Part shown: piece by piece, positions 1 to 7,922 of the stretch
How the letters are laid out: each line of letters begins with the position of its first letter
Numbering within the stretch: the stretch's first letter is position 1
NCBI GenBank assembly: GCA_023135195.1
Contig: JAGLTQ010000077.1
Coordinates: forward strand, 1 to 37,155
Reading direction: 5' to 3'
DNA from: Gammaproteobacteria bacterium
GTDB lineage: Bacteria > Pseudomonadota > Gammaproteobacteria > UBA6429 > Thiohalophilaceae
Length of the DNA: 37,155 nt
Notes under the pieces: model-generated
Database searches by the model: none
The model's input: only the letters and a program-made list of their open reading frames with translations
Told to the model about the DNA's origin: nothing
Position numbers and translations under genes: made by a program

Positions 1-552
1 ACATGGTGGATTCGTCAGGCAATTACCCGTTCAATTGCTGATCAGGCGCGTACTATCCGTATCCCTGTTCACATGATTGAAACGATTAATAAACTTAATC
101 GTATTTCACGTCAGATGCTCCAGGAAATGGGCCGCGAACCTACACCTGAAGAACTATCTGAACGTATGGAAATGCCAGAAGATAAAGTACGTAAAGTACT
201 CAAGATTGCTAAAGAACCTATCTCTATGGAAACACCCATTGGTGATGATGAAGATTCACATCTTGGTGACTTCATTGAAGACTTTAATGTTGAATCTCCA
301 GTTGATTCTGCAACAGCAGGTGGCCTTGGAGAAACGGTACAGGGTATTCTTGAAGGCTTAACCGCTCGTGAAGCTAAAGTTTTACGTATGCGTTTTGGTA
401 TTGATATGAATACTGACCACACTTTAGAAGAAGTGGGTAAACAGTTTGATGTTACACGTGAACGTATTCGTCAAATTGAAGCCAAGGCGTTACGTAAATT
501 GCGTCATCCAAGTCGCTCAGACCATTTGAGAAGCTTTCTTGATATTGAATAA
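1..552 (+). CDS. rpoD: RNA polymerase primary sigma factor RpoD, C-terminal part
   Basis: Principal sigma-70 factor, which directs core RNA polymerase to housekeeping promoters. The frame is open from the first base, so the gene starts outside the window; about 183 residues are visible. It begins inside region 2.4 ([17 protein letters not shown], which reads the -10 element), runs through region 3 ([16 protein letters not shown]) and ends in region 4 ([17 protein letters not shown] and the helix-turn-helix [20 protein letters not shown], which reads the -35 element). The [12 protein letters not shown] linker and the ending [20 protein letters not shown] are RpoD-type rather than RpoS-type. 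An intrinsic terminator follows 21 bases after the stop. Confidence 0.97.
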   Translation, partial: TWWIRQAITRSIADQARTIRIPVHMIETINKLNRISRQMLQEMGREPTPEELSERMEMPEDKVRKVLKIAKEPISMETPIGDDEDSHLGDFIEDFNVESPVDSATAGGLGETVQGILEGLTAREAKVLRMRFGIDMNTDHTLEEVGKQFDVTRERIRQIEAKALRKLRHPSRSDHLRSFLDIE

Positions 553-573
553 ACTATTTAGATAATCTAAAAC

Positions 574-600
574 AAAAAAGCACTTTCGGGTGCTTTTTTT
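574..600 (+). terminator. Intrinsic terminator of rpoD
   Basis: AAAAAAGCAC and GTGCTTTTTT pair around a TTTCGG loop, giving a 10-bp stem ending in a T run. It lies 21 bases after the rpoD stop and before the tRNA promoter. Confidence 0.9.
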
Positions 601-640
601 AATCTAGTACCTCACTAATAAGCTTTGTGAAGTATAGGGT

Positions 641-669
641 TTAACTAGTCCATAACTATGTAGTAGAAT
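641..669 (+). promoter_or_regulatory. Probable sigma-70 promoter of the tRNA gene
   Basis: TTAACT at 641-646 and TAGAAT at 664-669 are separated by 17 bases and resemble -35 and -10 hexamers. The predicted start of transcription near 676 is a few bases before the mature tRNA 5' end, as is common for tRNA genes. Inferred from sequence only. Confidence 0.5.
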
Positions 670-680
670 AGCCTCGTTTT

Positions 681-757
681 GGGCCTTTAGCTCAGCTGGT
701 TAGAGCATCCGACTCATAATCGGCAGGTCCCCAGTTCAAGTCTGGGAAGGCCCACCA
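681..757 (+). tRNA. tRNA with anticodon CAU, probably tRNA-Ile2 (lysidine type)
   Basis: Complete cloverleaf with encoded CCA. The acceptor stem GGGCCTT/AAGGCCC (681-687, 747-753) is perfect, the D stem is GCTC/GAGC, the anticodon loop is CTCATAA (713-719, CAT at 715-717) and the T arm is CCCAG-TTCAAGT-CTGGG. The top pair of the anticodon stem (27:43) is a T-C mismatch. CAU can mean initiator Met, elongator Met or Ile2. The C4-G69 and C5-G68 pairs, the anticodon arm CGACTCATAATCG and TTAGCTCAG resemble E. coli tRNA-Ile2, in which C34 is changed to lysidine by TilS so that AUA is read. Elongator tRNA-Met cannot be excluded. Confidence 0.9.
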
Positions 758-771
758 ACTAAAGTAAAATC

Positions 772-807
772 AAAGGCTTACATCATTATTGATGTAGGCC
801 TTTTTTT
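772..807 (+). terminator. Intrinsic terminator after the tRNA
   Basis: AAAGGCTTACATCA pairs with TGATGTAGGCCTTT around a TTAT loop (14 bp, one G-T pair), followed by more T. It should end the tRNA transcript before the intron remnant that starts directly after it. Confidence 0.88.
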
Positions 808-811
808 ATAG

Positions 812-980
812 ACCAAAGGACTTTCGGAAGGTGCAGAGACTACCTGAGAACTGGTTTTTAATAAAAACCAAGCGTTCTTAATAACAGGCTAGAGCGTCCC
901 GCCCCCTAACAGACAAATTTAACATTTGTACTGAGGGAGATGAGATAGTCCACACTCGATAGAAATATCAAGATTATGTG
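812..980 (+). ncRNA. 3' half of a group I self-splicing intron (5' half absent)
   Basis: The block CGGAAGGTGCAGAGACT at 825-841 is the conserved R region of group I introns and closely matches the bacterial tRNA-Leu intron. ATAGTCC at 945-951 is the S region. P7 forms from GACTA (838-842) and TAGTC (946-950). P8 forms from CCCT-CAG-ACAAAT (904-918) and ATTTGT-A-CTGAGGG (924-937). P9 is GATA-GAAA-TATC (958-969). The terminal guanosine is G980, directly before the 3' exon. CC/GG around 813-826 may be the tip of P6. A composite hairpin at 843-888 is inserted between P7 and the P3 strand. P1 to P5 and the guide sequence are not found upstream: the tRNA terminator lies there instead. As it stands, the intron cannot splice in cis. 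Confidence 0.87.
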
Positions 981-1020
981 AATCCCTTGGTCCTTGGTTC
1001 GAGTCCAAGTAGGCCCACCA
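981..1020 (+). pseudogene. 3' half of a second tRNA (exon 2 of the interrupted tRNA, probably CAU/Ile2)
   Basis: Starts directly after the intron's terminal G. AA are loop positions 37-38, TCCCT is the 3' strand of the anticodon stem, TGGTC the variable loop, CTTGG-TTCGAGT-CCAAG a perfect T arm, then TAGGCCC, ACCA. The intron site lies just after anticodon position 36. If the lost 5' exon ended in CAU, its last base U fits the U-G pair required at group I 5' splice sites, and tRNA-Ile(CAU) introns are known from Azoarcus. The missing 5' half should start GGGCCTA and have a GGGA-type anticodon stem. The intact upstream tRNA cannot supply it, because its anticodon stem would have three mismatches. 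Either a decayed gene or one half of a split tRNA. Confidence 0.83.
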
Positions 1021-1030
1021 AAATACCAAT

Positions 1031-1061
1031 AAAAAAGGGTTACAAATGTAACCCTTTTTTT
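1031..1061. terminator. Bidirectional intrinsic terminator
   Basis: AAAAAAGGGTTAC and GTAACCCTTTTTT form a perfect 13-bp stem with an AAAT loop. It ends transcription from the tRNA remnant and, read the other way, from the PhnD-like gene that converges on it. Confidence 0.9.
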
Positions 1062-1079
1062 ATAAACATCATCCCAATG

Positions 1080-1915
1080 CTACCAACCCCAGATAACACC
1101 CTCCAGTAAATTGTTATAACCGGCATATTCCTTCTTTTTCACCGGAATAAAGCTGGTCGCTTTACCTGCAAAACGTTTTAATAATCCTTTTGTTGTAACA
1201 ACGACGTCACCAATGGTTAGTGACGTTTTAATGCGTAACTTCAGTTCAGGGCTAATACGTTGACTCACAGATATACCCTGATTAGGCATCGCTTTACTTT
1301 TAAATATTGTTTTAATTTTTGAACGTTGCTGAATATTTAATTTTTTATTGTGAAATGTTGTACGCAATACAGCCGCATCACATTTTTTCCTGTCTTTAAA
1401 AGAAAGACTGTTAAATACTTTCTTCATACCACCTTTAATGCCTTTAACTACCGGCTGACGAACCGGGTTCCGATAATGATCAAGCACTGATAAAGTTGAT
1501 AAATTCGGAGGCGAAATACCACAAATATTTTTGCCAATTAAGTCCCCGGCCTTTTTAAATTTTTTTTTCATTTTACCCGTAACTAATACAAACTGAAGTT
1601 TACCTGGTAATTTTACTAATACTTCATGCCCAAATGTTTCTCTCTCCAGGAAATAAAGTGCGGTCCATCAAAAATAATATCGTATTTATCATCTCGCATT
1701 TCATGTTGGTATGTCATCCAGTTACCTGGATGTTTATAAGTTACTATGACACCAAGTAATTTTGATAAATGTTGTGCAATTGGTCCATATATTTTCATAC
1801 CCGCCTCAGCTGTTTCTCGTGGCGGTGCAGACAAAATCAAATTCCGGGCAAAAGCAGTAGAAACAATGTTACCAAGCATAAGTAACAACAAAATTAATCT
1901 CTTATAATTTTTCAT
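1080..1915 (-). pseudogene. PhnD-like phosphate/phosphonate-type binding protein, interrupted by a single-base frameshift
   Basis: Periplasmic substrate-binding protein of the Phosphonate-bd family (PhnD-like). The first frame (1616-1915) encodes a signal peptide ending in TAFA and the conserved start NLILSAPPRETAEAG-YGPIAQHLSKLLG, then YDIIFDGPHFISW. It stops after KHLGMKY. The next frame continues the family without a gap: HEVLVKLPGKLQFVLVTGK, then the rest of lobe 2 to the tag stop at 1080. The whole span is one base short of 279 codons, as expected for one lost base, most simply from the GGG tract at 1629-1631. The start at 1915 follows a good ribosome site (AAGGGAGA). No ABC permease or ATPase is adjacent, so the substrate is unknown. 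Either a recent pseudogene or a sequencing error. Confidence 0.8.
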
Positions 1916-2182
1916 TATCTATCTCCCTTCTACCCTTAGGGTGCTTGCAACCTCCTTTTGCAACTCACCTTGAAGTTTTATTATTTTACAGAATAGATTA
2001 ATCCGAACTGGAATATTGAATAAAACAGATTTAACATTTACAAACAATAACGCCCTGCATTTTACAGTGTAGAATAATGAAAAATGCAGTAGTATTAGGG
2101 ACATAAGATAAGTGTTGTAAAATAGGACGTTAACTGAAAATATATTTTCAACATCAACTGTACAAAAAAATGGAAAATATTT

Positions 2183-3883
2183 GTGACATTACCCGTTCTT
2201 AACTTGCCATTACTGAGTTCTAAACGACCAAAGCCCTATATTAAACCTAAAAAGTTTCGTTTATGGCTAAATGGACTTCCTGTTGGTAATGTACAAAAAT
2301 CATCTCAGATTGTATTACAGCAGCTGAAAATCCTGAATCAATCACGTTATCCTTATTCAGAACGCAGCCAATTGCTTGATGCTTTACGTCCAACAATTCG
2401 ACAATTACTACTCTCATTAAAGCAACCCCTACACCGTGCAAATCTACCTCTATCGGATGAAAATAATTTAGTTGCTCAACTTATTCAGGATCTACTCAGT
2501 GAAATTGCCCATGGTTATAAACTCATAACCAGTGATTTAATGGAAAAAAACTCACGCAAAGAAAACGATCAGCTTTTATTACGAGAATCTATTTATTTAA
2601 GTATTCAATATCTTGCCCGTAGCATAGTTGAAAGTTACCTTATTTATACAGCGCCACAATATGATATATGGCGTGAACTACACCAACTCTATCGTTATGC
2701 TGAATATGAACATATTCAAAATGAAGCGATTGATGATCCTTACCCGGATTATGTTTTACCCGTCCAATACACTATTGATTTAGTTTATAAACGTATTGTG
2801 CTGTTATCTCTCTCAGCGCCTTACCATTTAATGCAAAATGAGGCTGAAGATATTTACTATCTCGTTTCTGCCTGGACATCCGTTTGCGAAATACAAGAGT
2901 TAGAAAAAAAGCATATCTCAAATCAATATGGCGTTGATTTTGCCACGGATATGTCACCTCGCTATATTCCCGATAATCTCGAATGGGAACCTGTAGATGG
3001 ACGTGTGATTGATATTAGTGAAGTAAAAGCACGTCTTACTAATCACACTACAAAAATTCTTCGCTTAAATGTTGATAGTGATGATCTCATTAATGATGAT
3101 ACCCCGAGATCACTTAAAGAACGCCAACAGCGCGATATGCTACTTCGGTTGATGGATGCCTGGCACAGTAAGTTAACGCGTGGAACACATCGTGAAGATC
3201 GCGGCGCAAAATTACGCATGGCACTCGGCCTTAATGCTTGTCATTTTTATTGCTCTAACAAAGCTACATTCACCCCCGAGATGGACGAGCTAAGACTTAT
3301 TTCATCCACTGAAAATAAACAAGCAACTGTTTTTGCAAATATCTATCGTGAAGCGCTGCACAAAGATCGCATACATGAAAATAACGCTTACCCTATTAGC
3401 CCATGGCAACAACATAATATTAGTCATACCGGTCTCGCGCTAAGTTGTGGTGAGTCTTGTAATAATATGAATATAAAGGTGGGTGAAGTTGTTAGTTATC
3501 TCTTTGAAAGTAAAACAGGTTTACGCTGGAAAATTGGTATCATTCGATGGGTGCATATTAATGAAGAAAATAACATTGACATGGGAATTATGAACCTCTC
3601 ACATAGCGCTGTTCCCATTGCTATTAAAGCAGTAAAAGGATTAGGCAAAGGTACAGATTATTTCCGTAGCCTACTAGTACCAAAACAGGTTTCTATCCGT
3701 CAACTTCGTAGCATCATTGTTCCATCCATGCTCTATGATATTGGTACCGCGCTATCCGTTAATATGAAAACAAAGTTGTTCTACATTAAGCTCAGAAAAC
3801 TCATTATTTCTACTGGCAATATAGCCATGTTTGAATTTGAGACATTAGAAAATGCTCCGGTAGATTTATCACAAGAAATTTAA
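2183..3883 (+). CDS. Uncharacterised 566-residue protein, possibly with a C-terminal PilZ-like fold
   Basis: I do not firmly recognise this protein. It has no signal peptide or membrane span. The N-terminal half (about 30-290) is leucine-rich and probably helical, with RPTIRQLLLSLKQPLHR and LLRESIYLSIQYLARSIVES. The C-terminal part (about 435-530) looks like a small beta barrel: VGEVVSYLFE, LRWKIGIIRWVH, NIDMGIMNLSHSAVPI. This resembles the degenerate PilZ-like domains of large gammaproteobacterial cytoplasmic proteins, but the canonical RxxxR and D/NxSxxG c-di-GMP residues are not clear. The start is GTG; no strong ribosome site is visible and an earlier alternative is not evident. Its stop overlaps the end of the convergent DUF255 gene by four bases. 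A link to c-di-GMP signalling is inference only. Confidence 0.75.
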   Translation: MTLPVLNLPLLSSKRPKPYIKPKKFRLWLNGLPVGNVQKSSQIVLQQLKILNQSRYPYSERSQLLDALRPTIRQLLLSLKQPLHRANLPLSDENNLVAQLIQDLLSEIAHGYKLITSDLMEKNSRKENDQLLLRESIYLSIQYLARSIVESYLIYTAPQYDIWRELHQLYRYAEYEHIQNEAIDDPYPDYVLPVQYTIDLVYKRIVLLSLSAPYHLMQNEAEDIYYLVSAWTSVCEIQELEKKHISNQYGVDFATDMSPRYIPDNLEWEPVDGRVIDISEVKARLTNHTTKILRLNVDSDDLINDDTPRSLKERQQRDMLLRLMDAWHSKLTRGTHREDRGAKLRMALGLNACHFYCSNKATFTPEMDELRLISSTENKQATVFANIYREALHKDRIHENNAYPISPWQQHNISHTGLALSCGESCNNMNIKVGEVVSYLFESKTGLRWKIGIIRWVHINEENNIDMGIMNLSHSAVPIAIKAVKGLGKGTDYFRSLLVPKQVSIRQLRSIIVPSMLYDIGTALSVNMKTKLFYIKLRKLIISTGNIAMFEFETLENAPVDLSQEI

Positions 3884-5727
3884 TTAGCTGGATAGTAACT
3901 CTGAAACTCATATAAAATAGAAATTTGTGAGGCGTACCAAAAAGGCTGTTCTTCTAAATCATTATGCCCAACTTTTAACGCATTTAATATTTTCTTTTTT
4001 AAGAAAATATTTTTGTACTTCACTGCTTCTTTTAAGGAAACGTTAAGCAATATTGAAGAAGCAGAGGGTAATACACCATCTGAAATAACCTCTTCACCTT
4101 CACCGTACTTTAACAAGCTATTTTCGGCTAATAACCAGCCTTGCTTGTTATGAAAACGATTCCATGCTTGTTCCATTATCTCTTCTAACCATTTTTTATC
4201 TTTTTTGTTAAATGAATAATCAAGCCAATGAGACAAGCCTTGTGCAACATAGGCATAGTCTTCTAATCCAGCCTCACCTAATACATGCTTGCCTTTAATA
4301 GCCCTTACCAATTTCTTCTTAATCCATAAGTTTTTATGGATATAGTCTTTTATCTCTTTTGCAGCTTTAGCATAAGGCTCACTTTTAAATTGTTTTGCTG
4401 CTTTTGAAAAAGCAGTTAAAGCCAGCCCGTTCCATGCTGCAAGTAATTTATCATCTCTGGGGACATTACGTTTATTACGTTCCAGTAACATCTTTTTCTT
4501 TGCTGAATTAAAGTCATTTTTTGCTTTTACAGAAGAAATTTTCAGTATTTTAGCTGCATCTGTTGCATTCATTATTTCTACTAAATGGTAACCACCTTCC
4601 AGATCTGCGGGACCTTCCAGTTGCCACATTAACTCAACAACTTTTAATTCATCTTGATTAAGTAATTTTTTAAGTTCATCACGCTGCCAAAGATAATAAC
4701 CACCTTCTACACCTTTATTATCAATGGCAGAAAGACTCGCAATATAAGCACCGGATTTAGATCGAAAAACATTAAGCAAAAAATCCAGAGTGTTTTGAGC
4801 AATCTTTGAATATTTTTCGCTCTTAAATACTCTGGCTGCATCCAGGTATAATGATGCTAACAATGCATTATCGTAGAGCATTTTTTCAAAATGAGGGATT
4901 TGCCAGTTTGGATCAACCGCATAACGGAAAAACCCTCCACCAAGTTGATCATTTAGACCCTGTGAGGCCATTTTATTTAAAGTAAGCAGTAAAAATTGCT
5001 TTAAATCTTTATCTGGACTATTTTCATATGATTTTAACATTACGGTTAATTGAGGGAATGAAGGAAATTTATTCTGTTGTCCAAAGCCCCCCGCCATGTC
5101 ATCAGCCATAGTGGTCGCTTGTTTTAAAAATCGTGTTATATATTTTTGACCTAGCCCAGTAGGTAACTTATTTAATGTGTTTTTTGTTCTTATTGAAAGT
5201 TCCTTTGTTGCATCTTTGGCCATACTTTCAAGAAGATGCTTTTCTTGTTTCCATTTTGACTCTATATTTTTTAAAACTTCTATAAAATTTGAAGCTGGTA
5301 AATAAGTCATTCCCACCAGGGGATAACCATCCGGTGTAATAAAAACATTTAACGGCCAACCTGCTCGACCCTGAGTACGTTCAACAAAATCAATTAAATG
5401 ACTATCTAATGCACTATTGATTTCTCTATCAATTTTTACCGGTATAAAATTAGAATTTAATATATTTGCAACAATTTTATTTTTGTAGCTCTCACGCTGC
5501 ATCACATGGCACCAGTGACAGGAAAAATAACCACTGGAAACATATATCAATTTCCCTTCTTTTTTTGCTCGTGCAATGGTCTCTTTATTCCATTGCTGCC
5601 ATGCAACAGGATCAGTTCCATGCATCGCTAAATAAGGGGAAGCATGTTGCTGTAAGGTGTTTTTTAAATTACCTGCATAGACATGAAATGACAAATTAAT
5701 TAAGAAGAACGTTATTAAATGCTTCAT
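3880..5727 (-). CDS. Exported thioredoxin-fold protein, DUF255 / YyaL (spermatogenesis-associated 20-like) family
   Basis: 615 residues. Residues 1-18 are a signal peptide (hydrophobic ITFFLINLSFHVYA). The N-terminal DUF255 thioredoxin fold (about 20-180) carries the family marks HASPYLAMHGTDPVAWQQW, the CHWC motif at 70-73 (YFSCHWCHVM) and GRAGWPLNVFITPDG. The rest is the long helical (alpha/alpha) barrel region seen in the family, with GGFGQQNKFPSFPQ, GLNDQLGGGFFRYAVDPNW and PHFEKMLYDNALLAS. Most family members are cytosolic; the signal peptide places this one in the periplasm, where the CxxC may act in disulfide exchange. Substrate unknown. A lone gene: 170 bases separate it from tatC, and it converges with the 566-residue protein. 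Confidence 0.9.
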   Translation of the reverse strand: MKHLITFFLINLSFHVYAGNLKNTLQQHASPYLAMHGTDPVAWQQWNKETIARAKKEGKLIYVSSGYFSCHWCHVMQRESYKNKIVANILNSNFIPVKIDREINSALDSHLIDFVERTQGRAGWPLNVFITPDGYPLVGMTYLPASNFIEVLKNIESKWKQEKHLLESMAKDATKELSIRTKNTLNKLPTGLGQKYITRFLKQATTMADDMAGGFGQQNKFPSFPQLTVMLKSYENSPDKDLKQFLLLTLNKMASQGLNDQLGGGFFRYAVDPNWQIPHFEKMLYDNALLASLYLDAARVFKSEKYSKIAQNTLDFLLNVFRSKSGAYIASLSAIDNKGVEGGYYLWQRDELKKLLNQDELKVVELMWQLEGPADLEGGYHLVEIMNATDAAKILKISSVKAKNDFNSAKKKMLLERNKRNVPRDDKLLAAWNGLALTAFSKAAKQFKSEPYAKAAKEIKDYIHKNLWIKKKLVRAIKGKHVLGEAGLEDYAYVAQGLSHWLDYSFNKKDKKWLEEIMEQAWNRFHNKQGWLLAENSLLKYGEGEEVISDGVLPSASSILLNVSLKEAVKYKNIFLKKKILNALKVGHNDLEEQPFWYASQISILYEFQSYYPAN

Positions 5728-5811
5728 AACATTTACCCGGGATAGATATATTGAATGTGTAACCTATTGACCAAAAGGAAGTCAAAGAATTCATTATTTA
5801 TTAAAATAATG

Positions 5812-5830
5812 TGGAATGGATTTCATTCCA
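5812..5830 (-). terminator. Weak hairpin after tatC, possible terminator
   Basis: On the minus strand TGGAATG and CATTCCA form a 7-bp stem about 70 bases after the tatC stop, followed by the A/T-rich stretch CATTATTTTAAT. The T run is short, so termination would be partial at best. Confidence 0.35.
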
Positions 5831-5897
5831 TTTCAAGTATTAAGAAGGTAATCAACTCTTACAATGAAAGTAGGGCTATAAAAATATTATAAATATA

Positions 5898-6764
5898 TTA
5901 TTCTGGCTTAATTGAATTTGAACCAGAATGTTTATCAAGCCTTTCTTCATCGGCAATAGCTTGTTCAAATTCATCATCAAGTTCTTTTTCTTCTTGCTCT
6001 TCTCTTTCTTTAGCTAAACGCGCTTTTTTACGCGTTAATATACGAGAGAAAACTAAACCTAATTCAAAAAGTATCCACATCGGCACAGCTAATAACATTT
6101 GTGAAACAACATCAGGCGGCGTCAATAACATGCCAAAAACAAATGCAACAACAATCATATATGGACGCTTTTCGGCTAATTTATCTGCTGTTGTCATACC
6201 CGTGGAAATAACAAGAATAGTCGCAATAGGTACTTCAAAGGCAATACCAAAAGCGAAAAACATTTTTAAAACAAAATCGAGATACTTAGAAATGTCTGTC
6301 ATCATGGTTACACCTTCAAGTGCAATCCCGGTAAAGAATGCAAACATCAAAGGGAAAACAACAAAATACGCAAACACCATACCAAGATAAAATAAAATAA
6401 TACTGGAAAATAATAGTGGGAAAGCGAGTGACTTTTCATGCTTATACAAGCCAGGCGCAATAAAAGCCCAAAGTTGGTACAAAATAAAAGGCATACCAAT
6501 AAAAATAGCAGCCATCATGGCAAGTTTGAATGGCGTTAGAAAAGGTGATGCAACATCCGTTGCGATCATGCTGCTGCCTTGAGGCAAATGAATCAGTAAA
6601 GGTTCTGCTAAAAGCGAATAGAGATCATTAGAAAAGGTAAATAAAGCAAGGAAGATAACTAAAACAACTAATACTGCTCGCAACAAACGATCTCGCAACT
6701 CAACAAGGTGTGACATAAAAGGTGCTTCTTGATTCTTAGCTTGTTGTTTTTTATTCTCTGCCAT
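5898..6764 (-). CDS. tatC: Twin-arginine translocase subunit TatC
   Basis: Core receptor of the Tat pathway, which exports folded proteins with an RR signal peptide across the inner membrane. The chosen start gives 288 residues beginning MAENKKQQAKNQEAPFMSHL; an upstream ATG adds 29 residues with no family likeness. TatC marks: HLVELRDRLLRAV at the cytoplasmic N-terminus, the first periplasmic loop with PLLIHLPQGSSMIATDVASPF, six hydrophobic spans, and a late P-rich segment LLTPPDVVSQMLLAVPMW. The C-terminal tail (about 50 residues) is unusually long and highly charged, with a run of E/K/D (KEREEQEEKELDDEFEQ). Last gene of the his-tat block, 37 bases after tatB. Confidence 0.97.
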   Translation of the reverse strand: MAENKKQQAKNQEAPFMSHLVELRDRLLRAVLVVLVIFLALFTFSNDLYSLLAEPLLIHLPQGSSMIATDVASPFLTPFKLAMMAAIFIGMPFILYQLWAFIAPGLYKHEKSLAFPLLFSSIILFYLGMVFAYFVVFPLMFAFFTGIALEGVTMMTDISKYLDFVLKMFFAFGIAFEVPIATILVISTGMTTADKLAEKRPYMIVVAFVFGMLLTPPDVVSQMLLAVPMWILFELGLVFSRILTRKKARLAKEREEQEEKELDDEFEQAIADEERLDKHSGSNSIKPE

Positions 6765-6801
6765 AGTTTTTATTTTATTTTTTATAACGTGTAGATTTTG
6801 T

Positions 6802-7257
6802 TTAAGAATTTTTGGATTGTGGGCTTTCAGGTTCTGAATCAGAACCATCACTATGATCTGTTATGCCGCTTAATTCTTCTTCTAATTGACGGTCATGCTC
6901 TAAATCCGCAGCTTCCTGCTGTTCACGTTCTTCGCGCAGAATATTTTCATTAAACTCATCAGGATCATCCATCGCACTAACTTGATAGTCTGGCGTATCA
7001 TCTGCATCAATGGTGAAATTATCCGCATTCATGATTTGCTTGATTTCATCAAGCCCGGCATCTTCAGCGAGTGCTTTTCTTATTTCTTCTTGTTTAAGCT
7101 CGCGATCAATATCTGATTTTACATCACCCACAAAGCGACGTGCACGGCCAACCCATTTACCCGCAGTTCTTGCAACGCCGGGCAACTTATCCGGGCCGAT
7201 CACCAATAAGGCGATCACCGCAATCATGGTAAGCTCCCAAAAACCAATATCAAACAT
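6802..7257 (-). CDS. tatB: Twin-arginine translocase subunit TatB
   Basis: Works with TatC in recognising twin-arginine signal peptides. One N-terminal span (FDIGFWELTMIAVIALLVIGPDKLPGVART) with the conserved E8 and G-P hinge, then the amphipathic helix AGKWVGRARRFVGDVKSDID and a long acidic cytoplasmic tail. LIGPDKLP and the longer tail separate it from TatA. 151 residues is normal. It lies between tatA (68 bases upstream) and tatC (37 bases downstream). The last third is low-complexity (REEREQQEAADLEHDRQLEEE), which is common in TatB. Confidence 0.97.
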   Translation of the reverse strand: MFDIGFWELTMIAVIALLVIGPDKLPGVARTAGKWVGRARRFVGDVKSDIDRELKQEEIRKALAEDAGLDEIKQIMNADNFTIDADDTPDYQVSAMDDPDEFNENILREEREQQEAADLEHDRQLEEELSGITDHSDGSDSEPESPQSKNS

Positions 7258-7325
7258 GAATAAACATTCTCAAAAAAAATTAAACCGTGATGTAATTTTA
7301 AATAAAGCGTAAGTTTAAATCAGCT

Positions 7326-7550
7326 TTAAACTTTATCTTCTTCTTTTACTTTTGTTGCTTCACCTTCAATAACATTACTTTCACTTTTCTCAATGTTTTC
7401 TTGTGGCTTGGTTTCTTCGTCTTTCATCGAAGTTCTAAAACCTTTTACAGCTGAACCTAAATCGCTACCCACATTTTTTAAACGTTTTGCACCAAATAAA
7501 ACTAAAACGATAACCAATATAATAATTAACTCTGTAACTCCGAATCCCAT
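7326..7550 (-). CDS. tatA: Twin-arginine translocase subunit TatA
   Basis: Pore-forming or membrane-thinning component of the Tat pathway, recruited to TatBC with cargo. 74 residues: a short N-terminal span (GFGVTELIIILVIVLVLFGAKRL) with the hinge FGAKRLKNVG, the amphipathic helix SDLGSAVKGFRTSMKDEE and a polar tail. FGAKRL rather than IGPDKLP marks it as TatA. The ribosome site GGAG lies 7 bases before the ATG. It follows hinT by 33 bases and probably belongs to the same transcript. Confidence 0.96.
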   Translation of the reverse strand: MGFGVTELIIILVIVLVLFGAKRLKNVGSDLGSAVKGFRTSMKDEETKPQENIEKSESNVIEGEATKVKEEDKV

Positions 7551-7583
7551 TTTAACTCTCCAATTAGTTTGTATCTAAAATTG

Positions 7584-7922
7584 TTACTGAAAACCAGGTA
7601 GGTTACTGCCACCCAACAAATGCATGTGCAAATGAAAGACTACCTGACCACCACCTTTGCCGGTATTAATGATGGTTCTAAAACCATCTTTTAAACCCTG
7701 TTCCTTTGCCAGCTTCGGCAACTGTTTTATCATATGAGCAATGATTTCGTCATGCTCATCGCTAACTTCATTTAAGCTTGTTATATGGACACGCGGTATT
7801 GCAAGTAAATGCACTTCTGCTTTTGGATAAAGATCCTTAAATACCAGCATTTTATCATCTTCGTAAACGATATCAGCTGGAATTTCACCTGCTAATATTT
7901 TACAAAAGAGGCAGTCACTCAT
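7584..7922 (-). CDS. hinT: HIT-family purine nucleoside phosphoramidase HinT
   Basis: Cytoplasmic histidine-triad hydrolase that splits adenosine phosphoramidates and acyl-adenylates. 112 residues with the HIT signature [12 protein letters not shown]; the catalytic triad is H97, H99, H101. N-terminal [19 protein letters not shown] and [15 protein letters not shown] are typical. The start overlaps the hisE stop by four bases, so translation is probably coupled. The conserved place between hisE and tatA reflects an old gammaproteobacterial cluster; no role in histidine synthesis is implied. Confidence 0.95.
   Translation of the reverse strand: MSDCLFCKILAGEIPADIVYEDDKMLVFKDLYPKAEVHLLAIPRVHITSLNEVSDEHDEIIAHMIKQLPKLAKEQGLKDGFRTIINTGKGGGQVVFHLHMHLLGGSNLPGFQ

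Noticed and set aside
681-1020. Splicing of the intact upstream tRNA 5' half to the downstream orphan 3' half
   Set aside because: The acceptor stems would nearly pair, but the anticodon stem TCCGA against TCCCT would have three mismatches, and no 5' intron sequence follows the upstream anticodon; the upstream tRNA is complete by itself.
1919-2104. 61-codon minus-strand open frame upstream of the PhnD-like gene
   Set aside because: No ribosome site, no family likeness, rich in Leu/Phe/Val as expected from AT-rich chance frames; the region is more likely the promoter of its neighbours.
5898-6851. Longer TatC with 29 extra N-terminal residues
   Set aside because: The extra part overlaps tatB and has no resemblance to TatC; the internal start MAENKKQQAKNQEAPF fits the family.
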